Source of the DNA: Oscillospiraceae bacterium
GTDB lineage: Bacteria; Bacillota; Clostridia; Oscillospirales; Ruminococcaceae
NCBI GenBank assembly: GCA_017828835.1
Contig: JAGAEK010000122.1
Coordinates: 1 to 7,458, forward strand
Reading direction: 5' to 3'
DNA length: 7,458 nt
A program made the translations under genes and the position numbers. Positions 1-7,085 of this stretch are shown here, in pieces (the first letter of the stretch is position 1; the number at the start of each line of letters is the position of its first letter). The notes under the pieces are model-generated. The model ran no database searches. It had not been told where the DNA came from and worked only from the letters and a program-made list of their open reading frames with translations.

Positions 1-304
1 GAAGACTCTTCGACTTGCGAGGATTCTTCTACTTGCGAAGACTCTTCTACTTGCGAGGATTCTTCTACTTGTGAAGACTCTTCTACCTGCGAAGATTCTT
101 CGACTTGTGAAGACTCTTCGACTTGCGAGGATTCTTCTACTTGCGAAGACTCTTCTACTTGTGAAGACTCTTCTACTTGCGAGGATTCTTCGACTTGTGA
201 AGACTCTTCTACTTGCGAAGACTCTTCGACTTGTGAAGACTCTTCTACTTGCGAGGATTCTTCGATTTGCGAAGACTCTTCTACTTGTGAAGACTCTTCG
301 GAAT
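1..304 (-). repeat. Tandem 18-bp repeat encoding EESSQV hexapeptides
   Basis: Sixteen consecutive units in 18-bp register (the first one clipped by the window edge) lie in 1-286, with a degenerate seventeenth to about 304, all in the coding frame of the autolysin. Nearly all differences between units are synonymous: GAA/GAG, TCT/TCC, TCG/TCA, CAA/CAG and GTA/GTC. One unit (251-268) carries Ile for Val. Three main codon versions recur: GAA-TCC-TCG, GAG-TCT-TCG and GAG-TCT-TCA. The array continues past the left edge, so its full copy number is unknown. The peptide is strongly acidic and hydrophilic with no hydrophobic run. Confidence 0.95.
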
Positions 305-1676
305 TTTGCGAAGGTTCTTCAATTGAAACCGGTATAGCATCACCGTAACCGAAAGGATCTTCTTCGGTCGGCTTTGCGCAGAGGGATTCGGGCATGTTGT
401 CGTAGACCGGGATCAAAAACGTAAATTCAGTATCGAGCAGGTGGGATTTATAAGCGGCTTTTATTACGCTTGCTTCGGAAGTCGGACCGTAAATACATCC
501 CATATATTGATGAGTCGCAACTTTGGATGCGCCGTTTGCAACGTTGAATTTTTGCAGGTAAGCAGTGTTCTGATTGCGGTTTATATAACCGGAGCCGAGG
601 AAAATAGCGCCGCCGACAAGGGCGTCATAAATGTTGTCCCAGGGGAGAAGGTAAGCGGTCGGCGAGGTTTTCATCGCATATTTCGCACCGTTTTGGAGTG
701 CGGTATATTCCGAAGTCGTATAAGCGCCGATGTTATAGAAGTTATAATATCCCTCGAATCCCTCGACGGTACCCGACGTCAGGGTCGTTCCGGAGGAGCC
801 GTTCTCCATTTTGACTCTCGAGGCGAGGTGATAAGGACTTACACCGGAGATGACGGCGGCTTCCATAAATGTTTCGGCATATGAATATTCGGTTTCGTTC
901 ACGGTATAGGTAGTGCCGTCCATATAAGTACCGGCGAGTATTTTCTGAATTCCCTCTATTGAATAATTGTTGAGCGTTTCGTCATAAGATTGCTCGAGAA
1001 ATTGGAAAATATATGTACTTGAAAGAAAGTTTCGCGGATCGAGATAATACCTTATCAGTGATTTCGAGGCGGAGACCCATTTTGTGGTATCGTGGATGAT
1101 TTGGTTCCCGTTTTCGTCGACGTCGGTCGTATCGATCCAACATTCGGGACTTGTGATCTCGCAGACGTTGATACCGGGAGAAAATTCCGTATTCAAAACG
1201 TAGTTCCAGTCAAGGTTGGTTTTCACTGATTTAAATATCCAATTCGGGTAAATTGCGTGAAGGATCCTGAGTGAGGTACGGTAACTTTCGGGGAATCCTT
1301 GAGATTCGAGGTATTCCTCAAATTCGGGATCATCGGAGATGTCGATGATATCAATGTACTGAGCTTTAATGTATCCGGTGGAGGTGCGGCCCTCGCGGAC
1401 GAAGCTGATGTTATACCAAAGGTCCTGATATCTGTCAGGTTCGGAGCCGATGATCTGAACCGCCCATCCGCTCGGAAGAGAAAATAGTTTTCCGTATTCT
1501 GTTCCGGGACCGGAGCGTATATTAACGTTTGACGAGGTGTTGATTATTCCATACTCTTCATTTTCTTGGGAAAAACCGCAGATAGTAAAAACAGGCGCCA
1601 TCAATACAAGCGCAAGCATTATAGAAAGAATGCGCACAAGATGTCGAGTGATTTTTTTCTCGTATTTTTCGGACAT
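1..1676 (-). CDS. Secreted SH3b-domain endo-beta-N-acetylglucosaminidase (autolysin), C-terminus cut by window edge
   Basis: Partial gene: 558 codons are visible and the stop lies beyond the left edge. It should cleave the glycan backbone of peptidoglycan after export. The ATG at 1676 is preceded by AGGAGAG about 6 nt upstream. Residues 1-35 are a basic stretch plus hydrophobic segment (signal peptide). Residues about 45-110 form a bacterial SH3 domain with the typical VNIRSGPGTEYGKL core. Residues about 205-380 match the LytD/LytB-type glucosaminidase domain: YYLDPRNFLSS at 210-220, then SPYHLASRVKMENG at 280-293 with E291 as the expected catalytic acid. NFYNIGAY (312-319) and the GGAIFLGSGYI stretch (355-365) follow. 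From residue 460 the protein becomes tandem EESSQV hexapeptides. The gene has its own promoter (1750-1778) and sits downstream of a terminator, so it is probably monocistronic from this side. The repeats could form a wall-spanning or surface-exposed tail, or a linker to a further domain outside the window. The family call is firm; the exact bond cleaved is inferred from the family. Confidence 0.9.
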   Translation of the reverse strand, partial: MSEKYEKKITRHLVRILSIMLALVLMAPVFTICGFSQENEEYGIINTSSNVNIRSGPGTEYGKLFSLPSGWAVQIIGSEPDRYQDLWYNISFVREGRTSTGYIKAQYIDIIDISDDPEFEEYLESQGFPESYRTSLRILHAIYPNWIFKSVKTNLDWNYVLNTEFSPGINVCEITSPECWIDTTDVDENGNQIIHDTTKWVSASKSLIRYYLDPRNFLSSTYIFQFLEQSYDETLNNYSIEGIQKILAGTYMDGTTYTVNETEYSYAETFMEAAVISGVSPYHLASRVKMENGSSGTTLTSGTVEGFEGYYNFYNIGAYTTSEYTALQNGAKYAMKTSPTAYLLPWDNIYDALVGGAIFLGSGYINRNQNTAYLQKFNVANGASKVATHQYMGCIYGPTSEASVIKAAYKSHLLDTEFTFLIPVYDNMPESLCAKPTEEDPFGYGDAIPVSIEEPSQNSEESSQVEESSQIEESSQVEESSQVEESSQVEESSQVEESSQVEESSQVEESSQVEESSQVEESSQVEESSQVEESSQVEESSQVEESSQVEESSQVEES

Positions 1677-1749
1677 TGAAAACTCTCCTATGTAAAATTA
1701 TCTGCCAAAATATTACAAAATAAATACAAAAAATTAAATATACATAACA

Positions 1750-1778
1750 ATAATAGCATAAAGATTAAAAAATGTCAA
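1750..1778 (-). promoter_or_regulatory. Sigma-A-type promoter of the autolysin gene
   Basis: Read on the minus strand, a perfect TTGACA (-35, at 1773-1778) is followed after exactly 17 nt by TATTAT (-10, at 1750-1755), one mismatch from TATAAT. The expected start of transcription is near 1743, giving a leader of roughly 65 nt before the ATG at 1676. The surrounding stretch is very AT-rich. No operator-like palindrome was noticed in the leader. Confidence 0.8.
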
Positions 1779-1813
1779 CATATTATTAAAAAATATAAAA
1801 ATTTACAAATCAG

Positions 1814-1857
1814 AAAAAACTCCCCTATGTCAATTATGTAAAAAAACACAGGGGAGT
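1814..1857 (-). terminator. Rho-independent terminator after the sugar kinase gene
   Basis: On the minus strand an 8-bp stem (ACTCCCCT pairing with AGGGGAGT, + strand arms 1819-1826 and 1850-1857) is extended by a further 3-bp TGT/ACA pairing after one mismatch and is followed directly by a run of six T (1819-1814). It starts 28 nt past the kinase stop codon, the expected place for the end of the mtlD-kinase transcript. There is no T run on the plus-strand side, so it works in one direction only. Confidence 0.85.
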
Positions 1858-1885
1858 CAAAGTTATTCAGTTAAAATAATTACGA

Positions 1886-2899
1886 TCAAAGAGCTTGCAG
1901 ACCGTATTTTCCTTCAAGCTTCATAGCTTCGTCGAAGGGGAGAGCTCCGTCGATCGCGTTTTTGCTGAGCAAATTGCAAGCGGCGGTACAGCCTGCAACG
2001 TGAAGTGCTTTTTCGACGTCAAAGCCCTTGTAGATCGAATAGAGCATACCGGCGCAGAAAGCGTCTCCGGCGCCGACCGTACCCTTGATCTCGGGACGGG
2101 GAACGTCGACGGATCCGACGGCGTAGAACTTGCCGGCTCTGTCCATACACCAGCAGCCCTCGGGAGCGTGTATCGCGACGATATCCTTAACGCCTTTTTC
2201 AAAGAATATCGAGCAGATTTTTTTGAGATTTTCGGTTATGATCTTTTTGTTTGCGTCACGTGCGGGAATTCCTGCGATCTCGGCTGATTCGACCTCGTTA
2301 AGTATGGCATAGTTGCAATATTTGAGGCTCGGGGTCACGATCCTTGAAAAACGGTCGCCTGCTTCGCTGACGACGTCCATAGAGGTACGGATACCTTTTG
2401 ACTGCGCAGTCGCAAGAGCACGGGCGAGAACGGTACCGTATTCGGGATCGGGCTCATCGAATTTGTCGAGAAGAAGGGCGTAGCCCATATGAAGCATATC
2501 GACGTCGAGGTTGTCGAAATCGATATCGGAGATATCAAAAAATGCATTTGCACCGCGGGCATGGAAAAACGTGCGGGTACCGCTTATCGTAGACATGACG
2601 TCGGTGAAAGAAGTCGGGACGCCGGGAGTTTTTATAACTCTGTCGGAGTTGACTCCGAAGCTTTCGAGAAGATCGATGAGATAGGTTCCGTAATCGTCGT
2701 CACCGACTCTTCCGATAGCCTTAAGAGGTACGGATTTATCGTTGAGTTTCGCAATATCGATTATTGTGTTCGGAACGCATCCGCCGCAGCATTTTGATAT
2801 GTCGCGGATATTAGTGAGCATTCCGACTTCGGGGTAGGTGTCGATGATCTTAACGGAGTCGACGAGAAGATTACCGGCGATAGCTATACCTTTGTTCAT
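1886..2899 (-). CDS. PfkB-family (ribokinase-like) carbohydrate kinase
   Basis: A 337-residue cytoplasmic sugar kinase that should transfer phosphate from ATP to a sugar, nucleoside or polyol hydroxyl. The family is shown by the N-terminal glycine-rich GGCVPNTIIDIAKL (39-52), NEVESAEIAG (201-210) with the N-x-x-E arrangement, and the C-terminal PfkB signature GTVGAGDAFCAGML (273-286), where D279 is the expected catalytic base. Length is normal for the family. The ATG at 2899 is chosen because GGAGG lies 8 nt upstream; a longer reading from TTG at 2914 would place that ribosome site inside the gene. It starts 26 nt after mtlD and ends before a strong terminator, so the two form an operon. The partner enzyme suggests a hexose or hexitol substrate (fructose or mannitol, for example), but nothing in the sequence fixes it; other PfkB specificities remain possible. 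The protein is notably cysteine-rich around residues 37-41 (CCGGC) and 304-308. Confidence 0.88.
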   Translation of the reverse strand: MNKGIAIAGNLLVDSVKIIDTYPEVGMLTNIRDISKCCGGCVPNTIIDIAKLNDKSVPLKAIGRVGDDDYGTYLIDLLESFGVNSDRVIKTPGVPTSFTDVMSTISGTRTFFHARGANAFFDISDIDFDNLDVDMLHMGYALLLDKFDEPDPEYGTVLARALATAQSKGIRTSMDVVSEAGDRFSRIVTPSLKYCNYAILNEVESAEIAGIPARDANKKIITENLKKICSIFFEKGVKDIVAIHAPEGCWCMDRAGKFYAVGSVDVPRPEIKGTVGAGDAFCAGMLYSIYKGFDVEKALHVAGCTAACNLLSKNAIDGALPFDEAMKLEGKYGLQAL

Positions 2900-2925
2900 T
2901 TTAAAATCCTCCAACCTATTAAAAT

Positions 2926-4074
2926 TTATAAAGTTTCATAAAATTCAACGCATGCTTTTACGTCGTCCTTATCAAGTCCGCAATACTCGGAAAGGAAGGC
3001 CGCGGCGCCCGTTGTTTTGATTTTTTCCTGAAGGACCGGAGCCGTTTTGTCGGTCTCACAGTCGAATTTAAGAGCGGCGGCTACGGCGTTGAGAATGTCG
3101 CCGTAGGGAGCTCCGACTGATTTGCAGCGGTTGATCGCGCCTATGAAGCGGTCAAGCGGCATAAGCTTTCTCATGGGATCCTGACCTACGCGTACGACGA
3201 GATCGCCGAGAGCTTTGTTTGCAAAGCGGTGGAGAAGGTCGTTGACGTTGTCGTTCAGAGCGTTGACGTCCTGGTTGTAATATTTTGCGATCGCGGCGGC
3301 GGTCGCGGTCATAGCACGTTGAGCGCGTGCAAATATATCTTTGTCGGCGATAGCCTCGTAGATATATTTATAACCTTTGAGATAGCCGAAATACGCGGTG
3401 ATCGCGTGCCCCATATTATGTATGTAAAGTTTGCGCTCCTCATAGAACGCGAAAGGAGAGAACGGGATCATATATTTAACGTAAGGGATTTCGCCTTTGA
3501 AGCCGTCTTTATTGACGGGGAGTTCACAGAAAGGTTCAACGGCGATTTTCGTAATATCACCCGCCTGCATTTCCGGGGTGAGGGCGGGCACCATTCTCCC
3601 TATGACCGTTTCGACAAGTCCGGTGTTGTTGAGAAGATCGATCTCGGAGCCTGAAAAATGAGGTTCAAGCAATCCTCTGAGATATTTTGCGGCGTCCATC
3701 AGATTTTCGCAGATAAGTATATTGAGGGGGGGAGCGCCGGCGGCGGCTCTTTTCTTTATACCTTCGGCAATATTTCCGGCGACGAAACGCAATACGTTCG
3801 CGCCGAGAGAAGTCGCCATAAATTCACACGTTGCGATTTCGTCGACAACGGCCTCTGCGATCCTTCCGTCGACAGCGCGTACGTTGTCGATAATTACTTC
3901 TTTCGTACCGTTTTCGGAAACGATCAGCTGAGTATATTGACGTTTTGAGTTGAGTGCGTTCACTATATCCATATTTACGTCAATAAAAACAACCTCGTAG
4001 CCGGAATCGTGGAGGACCTGTCCGATAAAACCTCTTCCGATATTGCCGGCTCCGTACATTACCGCTTTTTTCAT
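2926..4074 (-). CDS. mtlD: Mannitol-1-phosphate 5-dehydrogenase
   Basis: NAD-dependent oxidation of D-mannitol 1-phosphate to D-fructose 6-phosphate in the cytoplasm (reversible). The 382-residue length equals that of the E. coli enzyme as I recall it. The N-terminal Rossmann motif is GAGNIGRGFIG (8-18), followed by an acidic residue after beta-strand 2 (D32) that fits NAD preference. LNILICENLMDAAKYLRG (117-134) is a typical core segment. The polyol-specific long-chain dehydrogenase active site K-x4-N-x2-H is intact at K215, N220 and H223, followed by AITAYFGYLKGYK. The ATG at 4074 has GAGG about 9 nt upstream; the stop is TAA. It is the first gene of a two-gene operon with the PfkB kinase and has a promoter at 4124-4152. 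No mannitol PTS gene (mtlA, mtlF) or mtlR regulator is visible in the window. Confidence 0.95.
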   Translation of the reverse strand: MKKAVMYGAGNIGRGFIGQVLHDSGYEVVFIDVNMDIVNALNSKRQYTQLIVSENGTKEVIIDNVRAVDGRIAEAVVDEIATCEFMATSLGANVLRFVAGNIAEGIKKRAAAGAPPLNILICENLMDAAKYLRGLLEPHFSGSEIDLLNNTGLVETVIGRMVPALTPEMQAGDITKIAVEPFCELPVNKDGFKGEIPYVKYMIPFSPFAFYEERKLYIHNMGHAITAYFGYLKGYKYIYEAIADKDIFARAQRAMTATAAAIAKYYNQDVNALNDNVNDLLHRFANKALGDLVVRVGQDPMRKLMPLDRFIGAINRCKSVGAPYGDILNAVAAALKFDCETDKTAPVLQEKIKTTGAAAFLSEYCGLDKDDVKACVEFYETL

Positions 4075-4123
4075 TTTGGGAAACCTCTTTTCAAATATTT
4101 AAAAATTAAAATAAGCCGCTTAT

Positions 4124-4152
4124 ATTTTACAGTAGAAAATATTCGATTTCAA
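4124..4152 (-). promoter_or_regulatory. Putative sigma-A promoter of the mtlD-kinase operon
   Basis: Minus-strand TTGAAA (4147-4152), a 17-nt spacer, then TAAAAT (4124-4129); each hexamer has one mismatch to consensus. It lies in the 126-nt gap between the penicillin-binding protein stop and mtlD. The leader would be about 45 nt. I see no convincing terminator for the upstream gene in this gap, so some read-through into mtlD is possible. No catabolite-response (cre) palindrome was recognised. Confidence 0.6.
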
Positions 4153-4200
4153 CAGATATTTTCGGAAAGATATCAAAAACTCCCGAAACGCGTTGAAAAA

Positions 4201-6531
4201 TCAATTAAGAACGGTCGGTATGACAATGACCGGAGGTTCAGATATGACATATTCTGGCTGAGAAGATTCGTCGGAAGATGATTCTTCAAAATCGATTTGT
4301 GATTCTTCAGAAGAAGATTCGTATTGGGAGTTCTCGTCTTGCGACTCTTCGGGGTAAGATTCCTCGGGTTGAGAACTTTCGCTGTTGTCGATCGAGTGCA
4401 GGCTGCAATAATCAGGGAGGTTTGAAGGAGAATAGTAACCGATCCTTGTTTTCGTACAATTTTCGGTCGCAAGATCTCCGGTCTCTTCACAGAATTCAAG
4501 AGTAAGCACGTTCGGATTGAGCTCGAAATCTTTTATTTCGAGATTTTTGTGTATATCCTCCATAACGTTTTTCCAGATTATGGGAGAAGAATATTTTATA
4601 TAATCTACGGATTCGAGCAAATCGTATCCGTAATACACTGCGCCTACGTAATAAGGGGTGAGTCCGACGAAAAGCAGGTCATAGTTTTCGGAAGAGGTAC
4701 CGGTCTTTCCGACTACAGGCATATCGCTGCTGAGTTTTCCGGCGGTTCCGGAGCCGAACGATGCGTTTACGACGTTCCACATGAGGCGGTTTATTATAGT
4801 GGCGTTTTCGGACGATATGACCTGTTCCGGGGAATAATCTTTTTCAAGGACGAGATTTCCGAGAAAATCATAGACCTTCGTATAAGAATGCGGTGCGTGA
4901 TATACTCCGCCGTTTCCGAATATCTGATAAGCGGAGGCAAGTTCGAGCAAGGTAGCGCCGTAAGTAAAAGAACCGAGCGACATAGGGGCGATATTTATAT
5001 CTGATTCCACAAGCGTTGTGAAATGCAGCTTTTGTGTCAGGAAATTATAGCATCGCTGAGGAGTGAGCGCGTCGACAAGCCGTACGGGGATTGTGTTTGC
5101 GGAGATTGCAAGCGCGCGTTCGACGGTTAATAGACCCCGATATCCTTTATAGTAATTGACAGGGAAATCCGAGCCCTTCCATCCGTCCTGTCCTTTTTTA
5201 TATACGGGAGCGTCTTCAAAGATCGTGGAATAGGTTATAAGGTTGTTTTCAAAAGCGAGAGCATACGCGGATATCGGTTTGATAGTTGAGCCGATATGCC
5301 TTTTCGCCATGGTTGCACGGTTGAAAACTCTGTTTCCTTCTTTTTCTCCGCGTCCTCCGACGATAGCTTTGATAGCGCCGTCGTAATCGAGGATTACCAT
5401 TGCCGATTGAGGTTTTGTTTCATTTCTGACTGCGGGGAATGTGTTGTCGTCGAGATATTTTGATTCGATATGATCCTGCATATCGACGTCGACCGTCGTG
5501 AATATTCTCAGACCGCCGTTTTCGATCAAATTTATTGCCTGAGCTTTCGTATATCCGTATTCTGCGCAAAGATCGTCTCTTACTTCATTTATAACGGTGT
5601 CGATGAACCAGCTCTGATAAGGACTGGTTTTTTCATCGACGATTTTGTTTTGGAGAGGAACGATTACTTCCGCGGCCGCCTCGTCGTATTCTTCCTGAGT
5701 TATCCATTCAAGTTCGAGCATTGTGTTGAGGACGTAAAGACGGCGGGAATAGTTGTTTTCTATTGTCTTTTCGCTTGCGAGATGGAATTTCGAAGGGTTT
5801 TGAGTAATCGCAACGAGAGAAGCGCATTCTCCCAATGAAAGCTCGCTCACTTCTTTATCAAAATAATAAAGCGCGGCGGCCTGAACGCCGTTCGTGTTGT
5901 TTCCGAGAGGTATAACGTTGAGATAAACTTCGAGGATCTCGTTTTTAGTATAATTCTTTTCAAGTGTCAGCGCACGCAGTATCTCGCGGATCTTGCGGTC
6001 GACTCTGACGGCTTTGTCGTTGGTAACGTTTTTGATGAGCTGCTGAGTAATGGTGGAAGCGCCGCGCATACTGTCTCCGAGACAATATTTGATAAACGAC
6101 CAGACGGTACTCTGCCAATCCACTCCCTGATGAGAATAAAAGCGTTTGTCTTCTCCGGCTACGGCGGCTTTGACAAGATAATCCGGCATATCTTCGATGT
6201 TGACCCATACTCTGTTTTCGTCGCCCTGCATACGGTGGATCTCGCTGTATTTGACGCCGTCCATCGTGATAATATCTTCGGTTGAATCGTTATCTTTATT
6301 TTCGGCGTAGATCATTGTTGTGTAGCTCAGTTCGAGATTTCTTATGTCGATCAGATCCGAGTCGTCTACCATATTAAAGACGTAGACGGCCATGACCGAC
6401 GCGACGATGCATCCGGTTATTACGACGACTACCAATATCGATACTATAAGTCTTGCAATAGTTATGAAAAATCCGCCGAACGGTTTGAATATATCCGAAA
6501 GAGTGGAATTTCTGCGATTTTTGTAAGGCAT
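4201..6531 (-). CDS. Class A penicillin-binding protein (bifunctional peptidoglycan glycosyltransferase/transpeptidase)
   Basis: A 776-residue PBP1A-type enzyme that polymerises lipid II glycan strands and cross-links the stem peptides outside the membrane. A short basic cytoplasmic N-terminus precedes one membrane segment (about 21-52). The GT51 glycosyltransferase follows: GEDKRFYSHQG with catalytic E127, RGASTITQQLIKN (156-168), and the RKIREILRALTLEKNYTKNE stretch (179-198) leading into ILEVYLN (199-205). The transpeptidase has all three penicillin-binding motifs: SxxK as S415-TI-K418 in IGSTIKP, SxN as S477-A-N479, and KTGT at 609-612. Both active sites therefore look intact. The tail from about 716 to 759 is low-complexity Ser/Glu/Gln. 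AAAGGAG about 9 nt before the ATG supports the start; the stop is TGA. It is transcribed alone from a divergent intergenic region. Which cellular PBP1 role it has (elongation or division) cannot be told. Confidence 0.96.
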   Translation of the reverse strand: MPYKNRRNSTLSDIFKPFGGFFITIARLIVSILVVVVITGCIVASVMAVYVFNMVDDSDLIDIRNLELSYTTMIYAENKDNDSTEDIITMDGVKYSEIHRMQGDENRVWVNIEDMPDYLVKAAVAGEDKRFYSHQGVDWQSTVWSFIKYCLGDSMRGASTITQQLIKNVTNDKAVRVDRKIREILRALTLEKNYTKNEILEVYLNVIPLGNNTNGVQAAALYYFDKEVSELSLGECASLVAITQNPSKFHLASEKTIENNYSRRLYVLNTMLELEWITQEEYDEAAAEVIVPLQNKIVDEKTSPYQSWFIDTVINEVRDDLCAEYGYTKAQAINLIENGGLRIFTTVDVDMQDHIESKYLDDNTFPAVRNETKPQSAMVILDYDGAIKAIVGGRGEKEGNRVFNRATMAKRHIGSTIKPISAYALAFENNLITYSTIFEDAPVYKKGQDGWKGSDFPVNYYKGYRGLLTVERALAISANTIPVRLVDALTPQRCYNFLTQKLHFTTLVESDINIAPMSLGSFTYGATLLELASAYQIFGNGGVYHAPHSYTKVYDFLGNLVLEKDYSPEQVISSENATIINRLMWNVVNASFGSGTAGKLSSDMPVVGKTGTSSENYDLLFVGLTPYYVGAVYYGYDLLESVDYIKYSSPIIWKNVMEDIHKNLEIKDFELNPNVLTLEFCEETGDLATENCTKTRIGYYSPSNLPDYCSLHSIDNSESSQPEESYPEESQDENSQYESSSEESQIDFEESSSDESSQPEYVISEPPVIVIPTVLN
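4255..4386 (-). other. Ser/Glu/Gln-rich low-complexity C-terminal tail of the penicillin-binding protein
   Basis: Codons for residues about 716-759 encode imperfect short blocks such as ESSQPEES, YPEESQDENSQ and EESSSDESSQPE. The composition is close to the EESSQV array of the autolysin but the units are not in strict register. A short hydrophobic ending (VISEPPVIVIPTVLN) follows. It is presumably an extracellular, flexible acidic tail. Confidence 0.8.
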
Positions 6532-6630
6532 TATATTTTTCTCCTTTCATGGATGGGAACAATTAGAAAGTATAAACTTAATAAGCGATGAAAAAATATT
6601 TAATATGTAACTTGATATCGTTTTAAAGAT

Positions 6631-6661
6631 ATTATACCACATATAAAACGAAATTTGTTAA
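6631..6661 (-). promoter_or_regulatory. Putative extended -10 promoter of the penicillin-binding protein gene
   Basis: On the minus strand a perfect TATAAT (6631-6636) is preceded by TGG, giving the TGnTATAAT extended -10 form. A TTAACA hexamer (6656-6661) lies 19 nt upstream, longer than ideal but tolerable with an extended -10. The leader would be roughly 90 nt. I found no equally good plus-strand promoter for the divergent gene in 6532-6697. Confidence 0.6.
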
Positions 6662-6683
6662 CGGATTTAAAAAAATTTAATTT

Positions 6684-6700
6684 GGGAGTGAAAAAATATA
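6684..6700 (+). promoter_or_regulatory. Ribosome binding site and ATA at expected start of the BofC-like gene
   Basis: GGGAG at 6684-6688 is followed after 9 nt by ATA (6698-6700), which opens the codons for KNSIKK. No ATG, GTG or TTG exists in this frame between the upstream stop (6689) and 6755. The nearby GTG at 6688-6690 is in another frame and would be joined to the gene only if one base of the A6 run (6691-6696) were extra. Confidence 0.5.
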
Positions 6701-7030
6701 AAAAACAGTATAAAAAAGCTGTACGCGGCAATATTCGGAATAGCTTTTTCGTTTGTGAGCGCAGGGCTGGGAACGGGATTTTTCGGGGGAAATACGGATA
6801 GTAATAAGGAAAGCGTTGTTGAAGAAGGTTTTATTTTATCGGAAAGCGACGGAAAAGCGGCGGTATATTTTGAAGACGGAGCGGGTCCGATATGCGTTTT
6901 TGATGATATTCTGATCGAAGATATTTCGGAAGAAGAGGCGGAAAAATTAAGGCGCGGTATTTACGCGAAAAATTATATCGAACTCAACAGAGTGATAGAA
7001 GAATATAGAGGTCAGGCGTTGACAAATTGA
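6698..7030 (+). CDS. Small membrane-anchored/exported protein with BofC C-terminal-like domain; probable non-ATG start
   Basis: About 110 residues if read from the ATA at 6698. The first in-frame standard start is GTG 6755, but reading back in frame gives KNSIKKLYAAIFGIAFSF, a clear signal or anchor segment (basic residues, then a hydrophobic stretch to about residue 30). GTG would discard most of it. The frame is closed upstream by TGA at 6689-6691, so the true start lies between 6692 and 6701. GGGAG (6684-6688) is 9 nt before ATA 6698. Residues about 44-104 resemble a clostridial family related to the BofC C-terminal domain: EGFILSESDGKAAVYF, a short Pro-containing turn, VFDDILIEDISEEEAEKLRRG, then ELNRVIEEYRG. 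In Bacillus, BofC restrains SpoIVB signalling in sporulation; that role is not implied here. It is divergent from the penicillin-binding protein and 52 nt upstream of glyS, possibly co-transcribed. Gene is fairly sure; start and family are less so. Confidence 0.65.
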   Translation: MKNSIKKLYAAIFGIAFSFVSAGLGTGFFGGNTDSNKESVVEEGFILSESDGKAAVYFEDGAGPICVFDDILIEDISEEEAEKLRRGIYAKNYIELNRVIEEYRGQALTN

Positions 7031-7063
7031 GCAAAAATATATAAAATAAACTCTATAGTAAAG

Positions 7064-7085
7064 AAAGGACGGTAGAATATCATTG
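7064..7085 (+). promoter_or_regulatory. Ribosome binding site and start region of glyS
   Basis: AAAGGA at 7064-7069 is the only good Shine-Dalgarno. TTG at 7083 is 13 nt away (long), while an in-frame ATA at 7077 is 7 nt away (ideal). An ATG at 7104 lacks a good site. The TTG is the first standard start codon and gives MKNTEKTMDKI, which fits the usual short GlyRS N-terminus, so it is taken as the annotated start with some doubt. Confidence 0.5.

Noticed and set aside
1..304. Possible CRISPR array because of many short direct repeats
   Set aside because: Units are contiguous 18-mers with no spacers, stay in one coding frame and vary at synonymous positions, so they are a protein-coding tandem repeat.
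71..337. Plus-strand 88-residue reading frame of Leu/Lys/Thr repeats
   Set aside because: It is the antisense reading of the EESSQV array of the autolysin gene; it lacks a ribosome site and family resemblance.
441..884. Plus-strand 147-residue open frame
   Set aside because: It lies wholly antisense to the glucosaminidase domain, which has clear homology on the minus strand.
2900..2914. TTG start at 2914 extending the kinase by five residues
   Set aside because: The extension would contain the GGAGG ribosome binding site that serves the ATG at 2899.
3229..3948. Plus-strand open frames of 141 and 96 residues
   Set aside because: Both are antisense shadows of mtlD, whose active-site motifs are intact on the minus strand.
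4153..4200. Terminator for the penicillin-binding protein gene
   Set aside because: A TTTCGG/CCGAAA pairing with a 17-nt loop exists on the minus strand but is weak and not followed by a T run.
6612..6635. Plus-strand promoter TTGATA...TATTAT for the BofC-like gene
   Set aside because: The spacer is only 12 nt, too short for a sigma-A promoter.
6755..6757. GTG at 6755 as the start of the BofC-like gene
   Set aside because: It has no Shine-Dalgarno at a suitable distance and would remove most of an obvious signal/anchor segment encoded in the same frame upstream.
7031..7082. Glycine T-box or riboswitch in front of glyS
   Set aside because: Only 52 nt separate the two genes, too short for a T-box, and no terminator hairpin or T-box-like sequence is visible there or in 6532-6697.
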